This document shows positions 8,707-18,900 of a stretch of DNA of 36,333 nt, piece by piece (positions within the stretch are counted from its first letter, which is position 1; each line of letters starts with the position of its first letter). The notes under the pieces are model-generated. The model saw only the letters and a list, made by a program, of their open reading frames with translations, had not been told where the DNA came from and ran no database searches. Made by a program: the position numbers and the translations under genes. Origin of the DNA: a virus; the IMG/VR virus record IMGVR_UViG_3300045941_000062, positions 1 through 36,333 of that record. One strand, 5' to 3'.

Positions 8707-9518
8707 TGCTCGTGCTGCCCAATGACATCGAGAACGAGACCCCAGCTGATGCGGTCGAAGTCGAGCAGAACTACAACGTCATCGAGCAGTACATCAACTC
8801 CGCCGTCATCACTCGCGATGGCACGGTAGCGATGCAGGCGCCGTTGCAGTTGTTCGGCGATCCGCTCTCGGCCGATGACGCGGTGCGTAAGTCCTACGTT
8901 GATGCAATCCTGCCGATCGGGATCATCTTGCCCTATGGCGGTGCGGTCGCTCCCGCTGGCTCATGGGCGTCGTGCAACGGGGCGACGGTGCAGACTTCGG
9001 TATACCCGAAGCTGTTCGACGTGCTGGGGTACCGCTTCGGGGGTTCGGGTGGATCGTTCATGCTGCCCAACCTGGCGGGGAAATTCCCGGTGGGGTATTC
9101 CTCATCGGCGACCAACTTCAACACGGTGGGCAAGGCGGGTGGTACCTGGGATGTGCCGGTGCCTCAGCACGCTCACGCCATGCCGCACTCCCACACGATT
9201 GCTCACACCCACACCATCAACCACGATCACGGCACCGTGAACACATCCAGTGCCTCGGTGAGTAGCAGCAATCTGTGGGTCAACAACACCTCGGGTGGTG
9301 GCGACATCCCCGGACAGCAGGGGAGTCCCAACGCCCTGTCGGCTGGGTCCAGCCACTACCACTCGGTCAACTTGCCCAGCTACAGCGGGAGCTCCGGTGG
9401 GGCATCGACTGGTTCATCGGGTGGTAGCTCGGCGGCCAACACTTCCAACGCCGGAACGGCTAGCGCCGATCACGTCTCGCCCTACCTCACGCTCTTGTTC
9501 GTCATCAGGGTGGGGTGA
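8706..9518 (+). CDS. Tail fibre with phage tail-collar domain
   Basis: 270-aa protein, ATG at 8706 overlapping the nozzle stop. Residues about 70-140 (ILPYGGAVAPAGSWASCNG, YPKLFDVLGYRFGG, FMLPNLAGKFPVG) form a clear tail-collar domain like those of microcin-J25-type and T4 gp12-type fibres. It is followed by a histidine-rich segment (HAHAMPHSHTIAHTHT) typical of metal-stabilised fibre trimers, then a long Ser/Gly-rich repeat region and a conserved end (HVSPYLTLLFVIRVG). The N-terminal 60 residues are probably the virion attachment part. It is expected to be a host-contact fibre or spike. The receptor cannot be guessed. Confidence 0.9.
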   Translation: MLVLPNDIENETPADAVEVEQNYNVIEQYINSAVITRDGTVAMQAPLQLFGDPLSADDAVRKSYVDAILPIGIILPYGGAVAPAGSWASCNGATVQTSVYPKLFDVLGYRFGGSGGSFMLPNLAGKFPVGYSSSATNFNTVGKAGGTWDVPVPQHAHAMPHSHTIAHTHTINHDHGTVNTSSASVSSSNLWVNNTSGGGDIPGQQGSPNALSAGSSHYHSVNLPSYSGSSGGASTGSSGGSSAANTSNAGTASADHVSPYLTLLFVIRVG

Positions 9519-9967
9519 TGTCCAACAGCTACGTCGACCCCGGCTACTACGAGAGCCAGCGCCGCGGTGTTCAGAGCCAGTACGCCGCGCAGATGGCGGC
9601 CAACACCTACGGCCGCTTCGTCTCTCAGCAGCGGGGGCAGCGCGAGCTCAACGACATGACCCGTGGGTTCCAGCGCGGCTTTCCTTCCTACTCGGCGCAG
9701 TTTGGCCAACGGGGAATTGGCCAGGGCGGCATCCAGTCCGGAGTGATGCAGAAGGCGATGGGCAACTACCTCGGTGACTATCAGCGGGAGTTCTCCCGTG
9801 GCACCCAGGACCTGACCGAGGAGCTCCGCCAGTTCGACCTGCAGCGGACCCAACTTACCTCGGACCGCAACTCTGCGCTGGCTGACATCAAGATGGCCAA
9901 GGCCAAGGAGATCGCCTTCGCTGCCCAGAACATCGAGGCGTTGAAGCAGATCCTGGGAGGTTTGTGA
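9518..9967 (+). CDS. Small internal-virion-like protein, 149 aa
   Basis: ATG at 9518 overlaps the fibre stop; a GTG at 9515 is possible but would overlap more. The product is Gln/Arg/Tyr-rich and almost entirely helical (AAQMAANTYGRFVSQQRGQREL, MQKAMGNYLGDYQREFSRGTQDLTEELRQFDLQRTQL), with a C-terminal amphipathic helix (KEIAFAAQNIEALKQIL). No cysteine and no catalytic motif are visible. Its position before three larger proteins of the same style suggests a role like the small internal core proteins of T7-type phages (gp14-like), which are ejected to form the DNA channel. That role is inferred from position and composition only. Confidence 0.7.
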   Translation: MSNSYVDPGYYESQRRGVQSQYAAQMAANTYGRFVSQQRGQRELNDMTRGFQRGFPSYSAQFGQRGIGQGGIQSGVMQKAMGNYLGDYQREFSRGTQDLTEELRQFDLQRTQLTSDRNSALADIKMAKAKEIAFAAQNIEALKQILGGL

Positions 9968-11166
9968 TGGTCTCGTACTCCGACCTGTACTCCTCGAAGA
10001 AGTACAACCCCACGGGCGTGGTGCCGACGTCATCGATGCCGGGTGCATCGCGTGGGTCCTATGCCTGGTCATCCATCGTTCCCGCTTCTCAGCGCAGGAC
10101 CGACGATGCCTACGGCGCCTACCACGCCTTCGTCGGGGACTGGAACGCCAACGAAGCAGCGATGGCCCAGCAGCAGCCCGGCATCCCCGGATCGCCCGGC
10201 TCGGGTGGCAGTGGTGGCGGCTGGGGTGGCGGTGGCGGGGGCGCCGCGGCCATGTCTCAGGCTCAGTGGGACGCCATGCTCCGCGTGCTCGGGACCCGCC
10301 CGCCCGACCTGGATCTGCGGCGACAGAACTTGGCCCCGTTCCGGGGTCGGAACATCTCTCCGTTCCAGGGGCAGTTGTACAACCGAATGCAGCAGCGACT
10401 GACCCAGGGGGCGGCGGCCGACCGGGCCACCGTGGAACGCCAGATGAGCCAGCTGTCGTCGCAGCTGAAGTCGGGCTACTCCAATCCCTACCAGAGCGCT
10501 GCCTACGCCACGAACCCGGTGATGCGCGGGGAGATGCAGGCGCTGATGCAGAACACTGGGGCGAACCCGCTGTCCAACACCTATGCCGAGGCGGTCAACG
10601 CCGAGAACGCTTATGCCCAGAACTCCGATGCCGCCTTCGGCAATCTGCTGTCGGTGCTCGGGGCGGCCAACCAGGAGGAACAGACGTCTCGGTTGGCCGA
10701 AGTCGGTATGAACAGGGTCGAGGCGCAGAATCGGATCGCTGCCGACGAGCTCGCCCTGGGGACCGGGATCGATCTGGCCCGGGGCAAGGCGAAGGAGGCC
10801 TGGCAGGTCCGAGCCGACGAGCGCAAGTACCAGAACACGCTCACCCGCCAGCAGTGGAACCGTGAGGAGCGGATGCGGAACCAGGATCTCCGCAACCTCG
10901 AGCGGACGACCGAGTACAAGACTGGGGTCGATCTGCAAAACACCCGGATCCAGGCTCTGTTGGACATGCTCGGTGCCTCCACCGGGGCCAAGATCGACTT
11001 TGGTGGGATCGCCAAGCTGATCCAGGGCTGGGGTGGCACGACCACCCCGGCGGGTCGGGCTGGGCGTAAGGCCGGGGCCAAGGGTGGGGGGAAGCCGAAG
11101 CTCGGGAAGGGCAAGCTCCACGCCGGTAAGGGTGGTGGCGGCAAGGGCAACAAGGGGAAGGGCTGA
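9967..11166 (+). CDS. Internal-virion-like protein with Lys/Gly-rich tail, 399 aa
   Basis: ATG at 9967 overlaps the previous stop (TGATG). The first 100 residues are low complexity with a Gly-rich stretch (about 75-95). Residues about 120-330 form long charged or Gln-rich helices with probable coiled coil (ADRATVERQMSQLSSQLKS, RADERKYQNTLTRQQWNREER). The last 48 residues are very basic and Gly/Lys-rich, resembling histone H1-like tails, and could bind packaged DNA. It belongs to the run of internal virion candidates between the fibre and the giant protein. I recognise no family. Confidence 0.7.
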   Translation: MVSYSDLYSSKKYNPTGVVPTSSMPGASRGSYAWSSIVPASQRRTDDAYGAYHAFVGDWNANEAAMAQQQPGIPGSPGSGGSGGGWGGGGGGAAAMSQAQWDAMLRVLGTRPPDLDLRRQNLAPFRGRNISPFQGQLYNRMQQRLTQGAAADRATVERQMSQLSSQLKSGYSNPYQSAAYATNPVMRGEMQALMQNTGANPLSNTYAEAVNAENAYAQNSDAAFGNLLSVLGAANQEEQTSRLAEVGMNRVEAQNRIAADELALGTGIDLARGKAKEAWQVRADERKYQNTLTRQQWNREERMRNQDLRNLERTTEYKTGVDLQNTRIQALLDMLGASTGAKIDFGGIAKLIQGWGGTTTPAGRAGRKAGAKGGGKPKLGKGKLHAGKGGGGKGNKGKG

Positions 11167-12959
11167 TGGCTTGGGATTGGGATGAGGGTCCGACTCCCGC
11201 GATGCAGCGGGCCCAGATGAACTTCGTGCTCGGGCAGGCTCCCGGTGGTGGCATCTATCAACCCGGCTTCTCTCAACAGCAGTACGGGCTGTTCGGTCAG
11301 AACGTCCCCATGGGGTCAGACGCCCTGGACTGGGAGAAGGATGCGACCAACCTGGTCCAGGACCAGATCGCCATGCTCTCGGATCCGATGACGGCGATCC
11401 TGTCGGGCGCGGGCGGGTTCGCTCCCGAAGCCTGGGAACCCACCGTCACCTACGAGCAGGTGCCTCGACCGGGTTACGATTTCCTCTCCCGCCAGATTCG
11501 CAAGGCCCCTGTCACCGACCCCACCACCGGCCAGCCGGTACTTGATCCCAACACTGGCCAGCCGGTGGTGGGGCCCGCGGCAGAGCAGACCTTCTCGGGC
11601 TACGTGGCCGACGAGATCATCAACCAGGGCGGCTCATCCACCACGGCGATGGCCAAGATCAAGACCCTCATCCAGGGCTGGGATGAGCAGGGCGTGGGCC
11701 AAGACCCCGAGCATCCCGAGTACGCCAAGTACCAGATGTTGACTAACTCCCTGCCCTCGATGCAGAGCGAGTTTGAAATCCTCGGCCAGCCCGGGGCGAA
11801 GCCGACGATCGACTGGATGACGGCACAGAACGATGCCGAGATGTGGGAGATCGCTTACCACGAAGACCCCAAGCCGGGCCCAGCGTCATCAGCGATTTAC
11901 GACGAGGAGGGCAACGTCGTCTCTGAGAGCGGAGGCGGGGTCAACGAGGTCCGCTACGACGATGCGGGCAACCAGATCCTCGTCCAACGCCACGAGGAGC
12001 CGACTCCGACGATGGAGTTGTTCTCCGAGTTCGGCCTGCCCATGCCGACCGATGTCTATGAGACGTCGGACTTCATGGGCCCGGACTGGGCTGCTCAGAA
12101 CGAGGCATACAACGCCGCCCAGGGTGAGTACAAGCAGATGGGCCGGACGATCCAGCAGGGCGGGGAGCTCCCTGGCGGCATCCAGTGGCCCGGTCGCCGG
12201 GAGATGCGCGAGACCCGCCGGGCGGTGAACCAGGCCGAAGAAGATTGGCGGTCGGCGAAGGATCTCTACGAGCAGTCGATTCGCACCCCGGCTGCTGCTG
12301 CTGGTCTCGCCGAAGCCACGACCGGTCCCGAACTGAATTGGGATCTGATGCCCCCGGAGTGGGCGGCGAAGCACGCGGCGCAGAAGCGGGCGGCGATCGA
12401 CAAGGCGTTGCGGGTGGGCGAGGGTCCAGTGAACGCGACCGGGACCGTGGAAACGGGTGGTCGCCTGATGGGCATCGATCCGCTGCGGATGCTGAACACC
12501 GCTGGCGGGATCGCTCGCAACCCTGCCGGGGCAACGACCGCCGCGGTCAGCCGGGGCGCTTACACCGCACCCGGCGCAACGATTGCCTCGATGCTCAAGC
12601 GGGCCCTGGGCATGGCGGGGACCGGCGGCGGTGAGGGCGAGGGTGAAGACAACCTCACGCCTGCTCAGCGCGAGCTCTACAACGAGGTCAACGAGAAGTA
12701 CCGCACGTACAAGAAGGGGAAGAAGGCACTCGGCCAGGCTCGGGACGTCTACCAGGGGTTGCAGGAACAGCGCACCGGGTTGCGCGAACAGCTGGGAGGG
12801 GCGCGCAACGAGCTCTACGGTGCCGACTACGGCCACGCTTTGGCGGCTTCGATGATCCTCAATCAGCAGGGCCGCACGCCCTACACCGATGCCCTGATGC
12901 AGCGGCGGATGGTGCCGATGGCGATGGGGGTCCAGCCCCAGGCCTGGACCGGGTACTGA
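11166..12959 (+). CDS. Internal-virion-like structural protein, 597 aa
   Basis: ATG at 11166 overlaps the previous TGA by one base. The N-terminus (AWDWDEGPTPAMQRAQMNFVLGQ) is acidic and aromatic. Near residues 115-135 a short tandem repeat of TGQPV units (PTTGQPVLDPNTGQPVVGP) looks like a linker, and a similar DPTTG-type linker occurs in the giant protein downstream. Residues about 340-380 and 500-560 are helical and charged (REMRETRRAVNQAEEDWRSA, NEVNEKYRTYKKGKKALGQA), with Ala/Gly-rich segments between. No enzyme motif was found. Context (between two other internal-virion-like genes) suggests a DNA-ejection protein. Confidence 0.7.
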   Translation: MAWDWDEGPTPAMQRAQMNFVLGQAPGGGIYQPGFSQQQYGLFGQNVPMGSDALDWEKDATNLVQDQIAMLSDPMTAILSGAGGFAPEAWEPTVTYEQVPRPGYDFLSRQIRKAPVTDPTTGQPVLDPNTGQPVVGPAAEQTFSGYVADEIINQGGSSTTAMAKIKTLIQGWDEQGVGQDPEHPEYAKYQMLTNSLPSMQSEFEILGQPGAKPTIDWMTAQNDAEMWEIAYHEDPKPGPASSAIYDEEGNVVSESGGGVNEVRYDDAGNQILVQRHEEPTPTMELFSEFGLPMPTDVYETSDFMGPDWAAQNEAYNAAQGEYKQMGRTIQQGGELPGGIQWPGRREMRETRRAVNQAEEDWRSAKDLYEQSIRTPAAAAGLAEATTGPELNWDLMPPEWAAKHAAQKRAAIDKALRVGEGPVNATGTVETGGRLMGIDPLRMLNTAGGIARNPAGATTAAVSRGAYTAPGATIASMLKRALGMAGTGGGEGEGEDNLTPAQRELYNEVNEKYRTYKKGKKALGQARDVYQGLQEQRTGLREQLGGARNELYGADYGHALAASMILNQQGRTPYTDALMQRRMVPMAMGVQPQAWTGY

Positions 12960-15900
12960 TGGCCAACCCCCTCGAGTGGATTGCTCAGGTACGTCAGCGC
13001 GACCTGCAGCGCCCCAGTTCGGGGGTTTCGTATTACAGCCCGGCTCAGCCGATCCGGCCAACCGGGAGCCTGGCTACCTCGGGGACAGCTAACCGCATAC
13101 TGTCCGGCGGTGCCCCACAGGTACCGGCCTACGGTGGGGGGACACCGAGCTTCCAGGGTGCTGGTCCCCAGCTGGGACAGCCGACCGAGACCCAGGTGCC
13201 CCAGCAGTTGCTCGGACCCGAGGGCCAGCCGATCACGGGGTCGGCTCCACTCCAAGGCGGGTCGCTGATCGACCAGGCGTTGGCCGCGTCCAAGCAGTAC
13301 GAGGCCCAGGCCCAGCCGCCACCAGCCGCTGGTTGGCGAGGCGTGCTCGGTACGGCGGTGAACAACCCTGTGGGCAAGGGCATCATGGGCGCCCTCAACG
13401 TGCTGGACATGCCCCGGCGGGCGGTGGTTTCCACGGTGCAGGAAACCGTGGACGCGATCAACGGTGGCGATGCCAGCTTCAGCGACTGGGCTGAGCAGTT
13501 CAACGACCCCAGCTTCGGTTTCGGCGATGTGGTCGGCTCGACCGGGAGCATCTGGGCTGATCGGCTGATCGGGCTGGCCGGTGATGTGCTGCTCGATCCG
13601 ATGACCTACGTCGGTGGCTCGGCGGTGCACGCCGGGGCTGGACGGGCGGCGCGCATCTCCGCCGGGTCGCGAGCGATCGCCGAGGGCTTCGGCGAAGACG
13701 TGTCCTCCCAGCTGGCTCGCTACGGCTACTCGGCAATGGACAACGACATGCGGGCCCAGTTGCGTCGAGCCGGGCATGTCATCGAAGACCAGGGGTGGCG
13801 CTTCCGCCTGCCCGGCCAGAAGACCGGGGTCATGATCCCCGGGACCCAGGGACTCGATGCGGCGATGGGCAGGCTCGGGGCAGGCGTCCGGGCGGGCACC
13901 TACAAGATTCCCGGCATGTCCAGGTTGCGCTCTTGGCGTACGCCCGAGGGGCTCACCGCGGCTTACGAGAAGCTGATCACCGGGCGCGGGTCGATGTCGA
14001 TCACCGAAGCGGGCGAAGTGATCAACCGCCACGAGGCCCACAAGATCGCCGCCAACACGGTGCAGGCCCGGCTCAAGCAGGAGGGCTTCAACCTCCGCAG
14101 CAAGTACACCGCCGAAGACCTGACGGCGATGATGAAGCAGGCCGAGATCGATGGCGGTACCGAGCTCAACGCCTTCTTCGAGTCGGCCGAGAAGATGGGC
14201 CAGGAATACGGCCTCTACTTCCACGGCCGCAAGAAGTACATCCCCCACCTGGTGACCCAGGACTTCGTGAAGTGGATCAATGGTGAGACTCCCTCGGCTC
14301 GAGCCTTCAAGTCCGAGCTCTCGATCGGCAAGGAGATCGAGGAAGTCTCACCGGCCCTGATGGAGCGCAAGCTCATTGCCCGCGACGAGCCCTACACGAT
14401 CATGGGCCAGAAGTTCCATGTCCCGAACGGGACCATCGATGAGTGGAACTCCGAGTTCGCTCGGCTGTTCCCCGATCAGCCGTTCAAGATGATGGACGAC
14501 AACATCGACTCCATCATGGCCCGGTACATCCTGGGCTATGCCGATGACGTCGGGGTGGTGGCGGGGGCCAAGCACCTGGTCAATTCGAAGTCCGGGCTGA
14601 CTCGTGGCTTCAACGACGAGGAGGCGCTCAAGGAAGTCATCGATGAGGTGGCCACCACCCGGATGAACGATGCCGCGGCCAACTTGCTGCGGACCCAGCT
14701 GAAGGGTGTCCAGAACGCGGCCCGCCAGATCCGCGACGACACCTTCAAGGGAGTGTCGGGGATCCAGGGCCTGCTCGGGGTGGAACTCCGCTCAGCTGTC
14801 GATGAGATCACCACCCTGTCCGAGCAGCACCGCAACTACCTCAACGATCTGCTGTTGCGGGAGGAGGAACTCGGTCAGCAGATCGGCCCGCGGGGTGTGC
14901 AGCTGCCCGAGGCCACCGGCACCAAGCCACTTGTCCCTCAGCCCACCCTCGGACCGGCGATCGGACCACCATCTTCTACTGGCGTAGTGATGACGGCTCC
15001 GCCCGAGATCCGGCTGCCCAACGGCAGGGTGATCCGGGAAGGCGGCCCGGCGTCCGCCTGGCGGCCACCCGCCCAGCGGGGCTCGATCGAAGCGGCCTTC
15101 GATGAGGCGGCAGCGGTCATCAACACCAAGATCTTGGGCTACGACCAAGAGATCGCCCGGATCAACAAGGAGATGCTGGACGCCCAGAAGGTGTACAGCC
15201 AGGTCGAGACCGCCACCCGCGGGCGGCGGATGGCCGACGTGGAGAATGTCCGCCGGGTCCGGGACAAGTGGAACGCCATCGTCCAGACGAGGGCTGCCGC
15301 CGAGCTCGACCGCAACGCCATCTACGCGATCAAGGATCGGATCGCTCAGAAGGAATTGAAGCAGTCCAAGATCCTGATGGTCCACGACAACCCGTCGATG
15401 CTCAGCCTGATGGCGGGCGAGAAGGTTCACAAGCAGCAGCCCCAGGTACCGGGAGCGGAGTACACCGCCGAGGGCAACCGGATCGTTGGATACCACCCGG
15501 TGTATGCCGAGGGCACTCGTAATCCCGACATGATCCGGGCCGACTATGACGCCCGGCGTAAGGCCGTGCTGGGGGAGAGCTCGCCCGAGACCCGGGACTT
15601 CGATGCCGAGATCCAGAGCCAGCAGGCCCAGGTCTCTCGGGCCGAGACCGAGCTCGCCGAGCAGATGGAGATCCACCGCCCGAACTTGGAGGAGGCCAGG
15701 ACTCACCTGCAAGGGATCCGCAACGAGGTGGAGGAGCTCAAGGCTCAGCGCAACTCGCTCAAGGGTGTCGGCAACACTCAAGCCCGCATCGATATCGACG
15801 CTCAGATCAAGGCGATCCAGGAAGGGCGGCTCAAGGAGGCCGAGGATCTCTACCAGCAGTTCGCCGAGCCGATCACCAGGGCCAAGGCCAACATGGAGTT

Positions 15901-18900
15901 CGCTGACAAGCGGCTGCAGACCCTGCGACGTCGGCAGGAGGAGAACGCGCTCGGCTCACCCGCTGGTGGCGGTGCCGCTCCTCGGGAGTGGCCCGAGCAG
16001 GAGCCCCTGCCGTTCACTCCCCAGCAGATGGGGCAGATGCGGGCCCAAGCGGCCAAGGACAACGCCGTCGAGCGCCAGTGGATGCGAACCCCCGAGTACC
16101 GCGAGTCCCTCGCGATCAAGGAAGAAGTTCGCCGCATCCAACTCGAGCGGATGAACGAGCAGGCGCTGCTCGACGTCAAGATGAACTCCAAGTACTCGCC
16201 GCTGGCCATGGATGGCAACGGCAACATCACCATCCCGCCCAAGGCTCGGGACCCCAAGGCCGAAGCGGTGATGGCTCAGCGAGACGAGTTGGCCGAGAAG
16301 ATCAAGATGGCTCAGGAGAGCCTGGACGCCGAGACCAATCGCTACTCCATGGTCGAATGGACCCGGCGGCCCAAGGAGCACTACGCCAAGGTCCGCCAGT
16401 ACGAGAAGGAACTGGACGGGCTGCAGGACCAGTTCAACAAGCTGAACCACGAGATCGCCGCCTACGGCTACGAGAAGTACCGGGGCACGGCGATGCAGGC
16501 GGTGTTGGATGAAGCCATCGCCCGGCAGAAGCGGATCGCTGCCATCGACAAAGAGCTCCGCCGCCGCCAGCGCAGGTTGAACCAACTCGAACGTCCGGTC
16601 AAGGCGGTTCGGGCGCGTAAGGAGGCTTACGCCCAGAAGATCGCCAAGCAGAACGACGCGATCCGCAAGAACGCCGAGCGGGCTGCGATTCCCCAGGTGC
16701 CGCGCTCGGTCCGCATCCGTGAGCAGCTGGCTTCGATCGATCGTGATGAGCAGGAGGCCCTGCGCTCGGCTCGGGCCAACTTGATCGGCTACCGCCCTGA
16801 CGTCGAAGACACCACAGTCTCGGTCCCCACCCCGGTGCGGGTGGTCCCGCTGTCGGATGACTTCCTGGTCGAGCAACGGTTCCAGGAAATGGTCGGGCCT
16901 GCCGGAACACCCCCCGGCAAGCGCGGGACCCTCCACCCCGACGACGACGCTCTGCTGCGCGACTCCTACGCCATGCTCAACGACTCCGAGTACTACAAGA
17001 TCGTGGAAGGGACCGATGATCCGATCGCCCTGCAGCACGCCCGGGCGGTGATCAAAGACATCGAGGCTCGCCGAGGTCCGGGTTACACCCGAGCTCAGCT
17101 GGCTACCGAGGCCACGCTCGATGAGTACGCCAACGAGGTGGCTCGGATCCAGCGGGCGCGGATGATCTACCCCAAGCCCGAGAAGGACACCGCTCCCTAC
17201 CTCGCTATCCACATGTCGACCCGCCCGCCGGGTGGATCGATGAAGCTGACCGATCAGGCTGAGAAGGCCGTGCAGTTCGGGAACCGCGGCCGAGATCTGG
17301 GTACCGAGTTGAAGGTGGCGGGAGCGATCAACGATCGCCAACTCGCCAGCTACGAGCATCAGCTGGCGCAACTCGAGTACTACTCCCGGCTGTACGGCGG
17401 GGACTACGGCGACGAGACCCGCCCGCTGATCAATCCCGATGACATCGATCCCAAGACCGGCAAGCCCCGGGTCATCCCCAACATCGATCCCACGACCGGC
17501 TTGCCGATGCGCGGGGCGCCTGATCCCCGCACGGCGGCGGCGTTGGAACAGGCCATCCACGACGTCAACCGCACGACGGAGTTCATGACCCGGTACGCCT
17601 CGTTCCTTGCCATGGGTGGCGAGCCTTCACCTGACCTGGGTGCCTACATCCTGGCCCAGGGTCTGCGCGACGAGGTGCGGGTGCTGGACGACCAGATCGA
17701 CAGTGTGGAGAAGCTCATCGGCGGAGGCGTCACCAAGAAGTGGGCCGCCTACGAGGCCAAGATCGCCAAGCACCAGAACGTGGTGGATGAGCAGCAGGCA
17801 ATCATCTCTCGCATCGATCGGGAGTTCGAGGAGACCGGCTACCTCGATGCCCGGGCCAAGAAGAAGGCCCAGAACAAGATGGGCGAAGCCAAGCGGTTGA
17901 TGAACGAGTTGGAGGAGCCCGACACCGGCTTCATGGATCAAGAGATCATGGCGATGCTGGACTTCGCCACCAAGCGGGTGATGGACGTGGACGATGCCGT
18001 CTCGTACCTGCGCGATGTCCGCAACCTGCGCGAGCGCATCGACTATCCCGCTCGCAGGCGAGCCGAATTGGAGCAGTACGTCCCTCGCATCGCCTCGGAC
18101 TTGCAGGAGACGAAGAACGCCATCACCCGCCGTCGCCAGGCGCTGACCAAGGCCCTCAACCGTGGCGACGAGACGGTGACCATTTCGGGGATGGCTTTCC
18201 CGCAGAAGATCAACCTCACCGTCGAGGAAGCTCAGGAGATGATCGACTCCGGGGCATACCTCAAGTCGACGGCCCAGGAAGTCCAGAAGGGAATCGACGC
18301 GGCACGCCGGGCTGGGCGCAGCCACGTGGAGATCTCCAAGTACGACCGCTACAGCGCCACGATGACCGTCGATGAGCTCGAGGATGAGATCGCTCGCCTC
18401 GAAGCCACGGTCGAGTCGGGGGCGATGACCCTCGAAGCCAACCGGCTGAAGCTGTCGGTGCTCGACGGCACCGCCAACATCGAGCGCGACCAACTCGCCA
18501 CCATCATCCAGCGGATCCACAATCCGCCCCAGCCCGACCAGCTGCAGCAGATGCGCAACGAGCTCGCTTTGATGTCAGCGAGCGACAGCGAGAGCCACCT
18601 GCGCCGAGCCGAGTTCTTGCAGCGTCAGATCGATGTGATCGAGAACCCGCCTACCGCCGAGGAGCTCGCCGAGTACACCCGTCAGTGGAAGCGGCTCGAT
18701 GATGCGATCAAGGGCTTCGAGGATTCGGTCACCACCGAGTACGCCGGGATGAAGGCGGTCATCGACAGCGGGCAGGAGTTCTTCACCCAGCTGGTCAACG
18801 GTCAGCGCTCGCCTACCCGCCAGGACATCCAGATCATGCGCGACCTGCTGGGTGCTGAAGCGGCCGACGTGGCAGACCAGTACATCCAGAACGCCAACCG

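Noticed and set aside
12881-17560. Long - strand open frames (e.g. 455 aa at 12881-14248, 534 aa at 15956-17560) under the giant gene
   Set aside because: They mirror GC-rich codons of the giant gene, have Leu/Val/Arg/His-heavy, motif-free translations, no ribosome sites, and lie wholly under a strongly supported gene.
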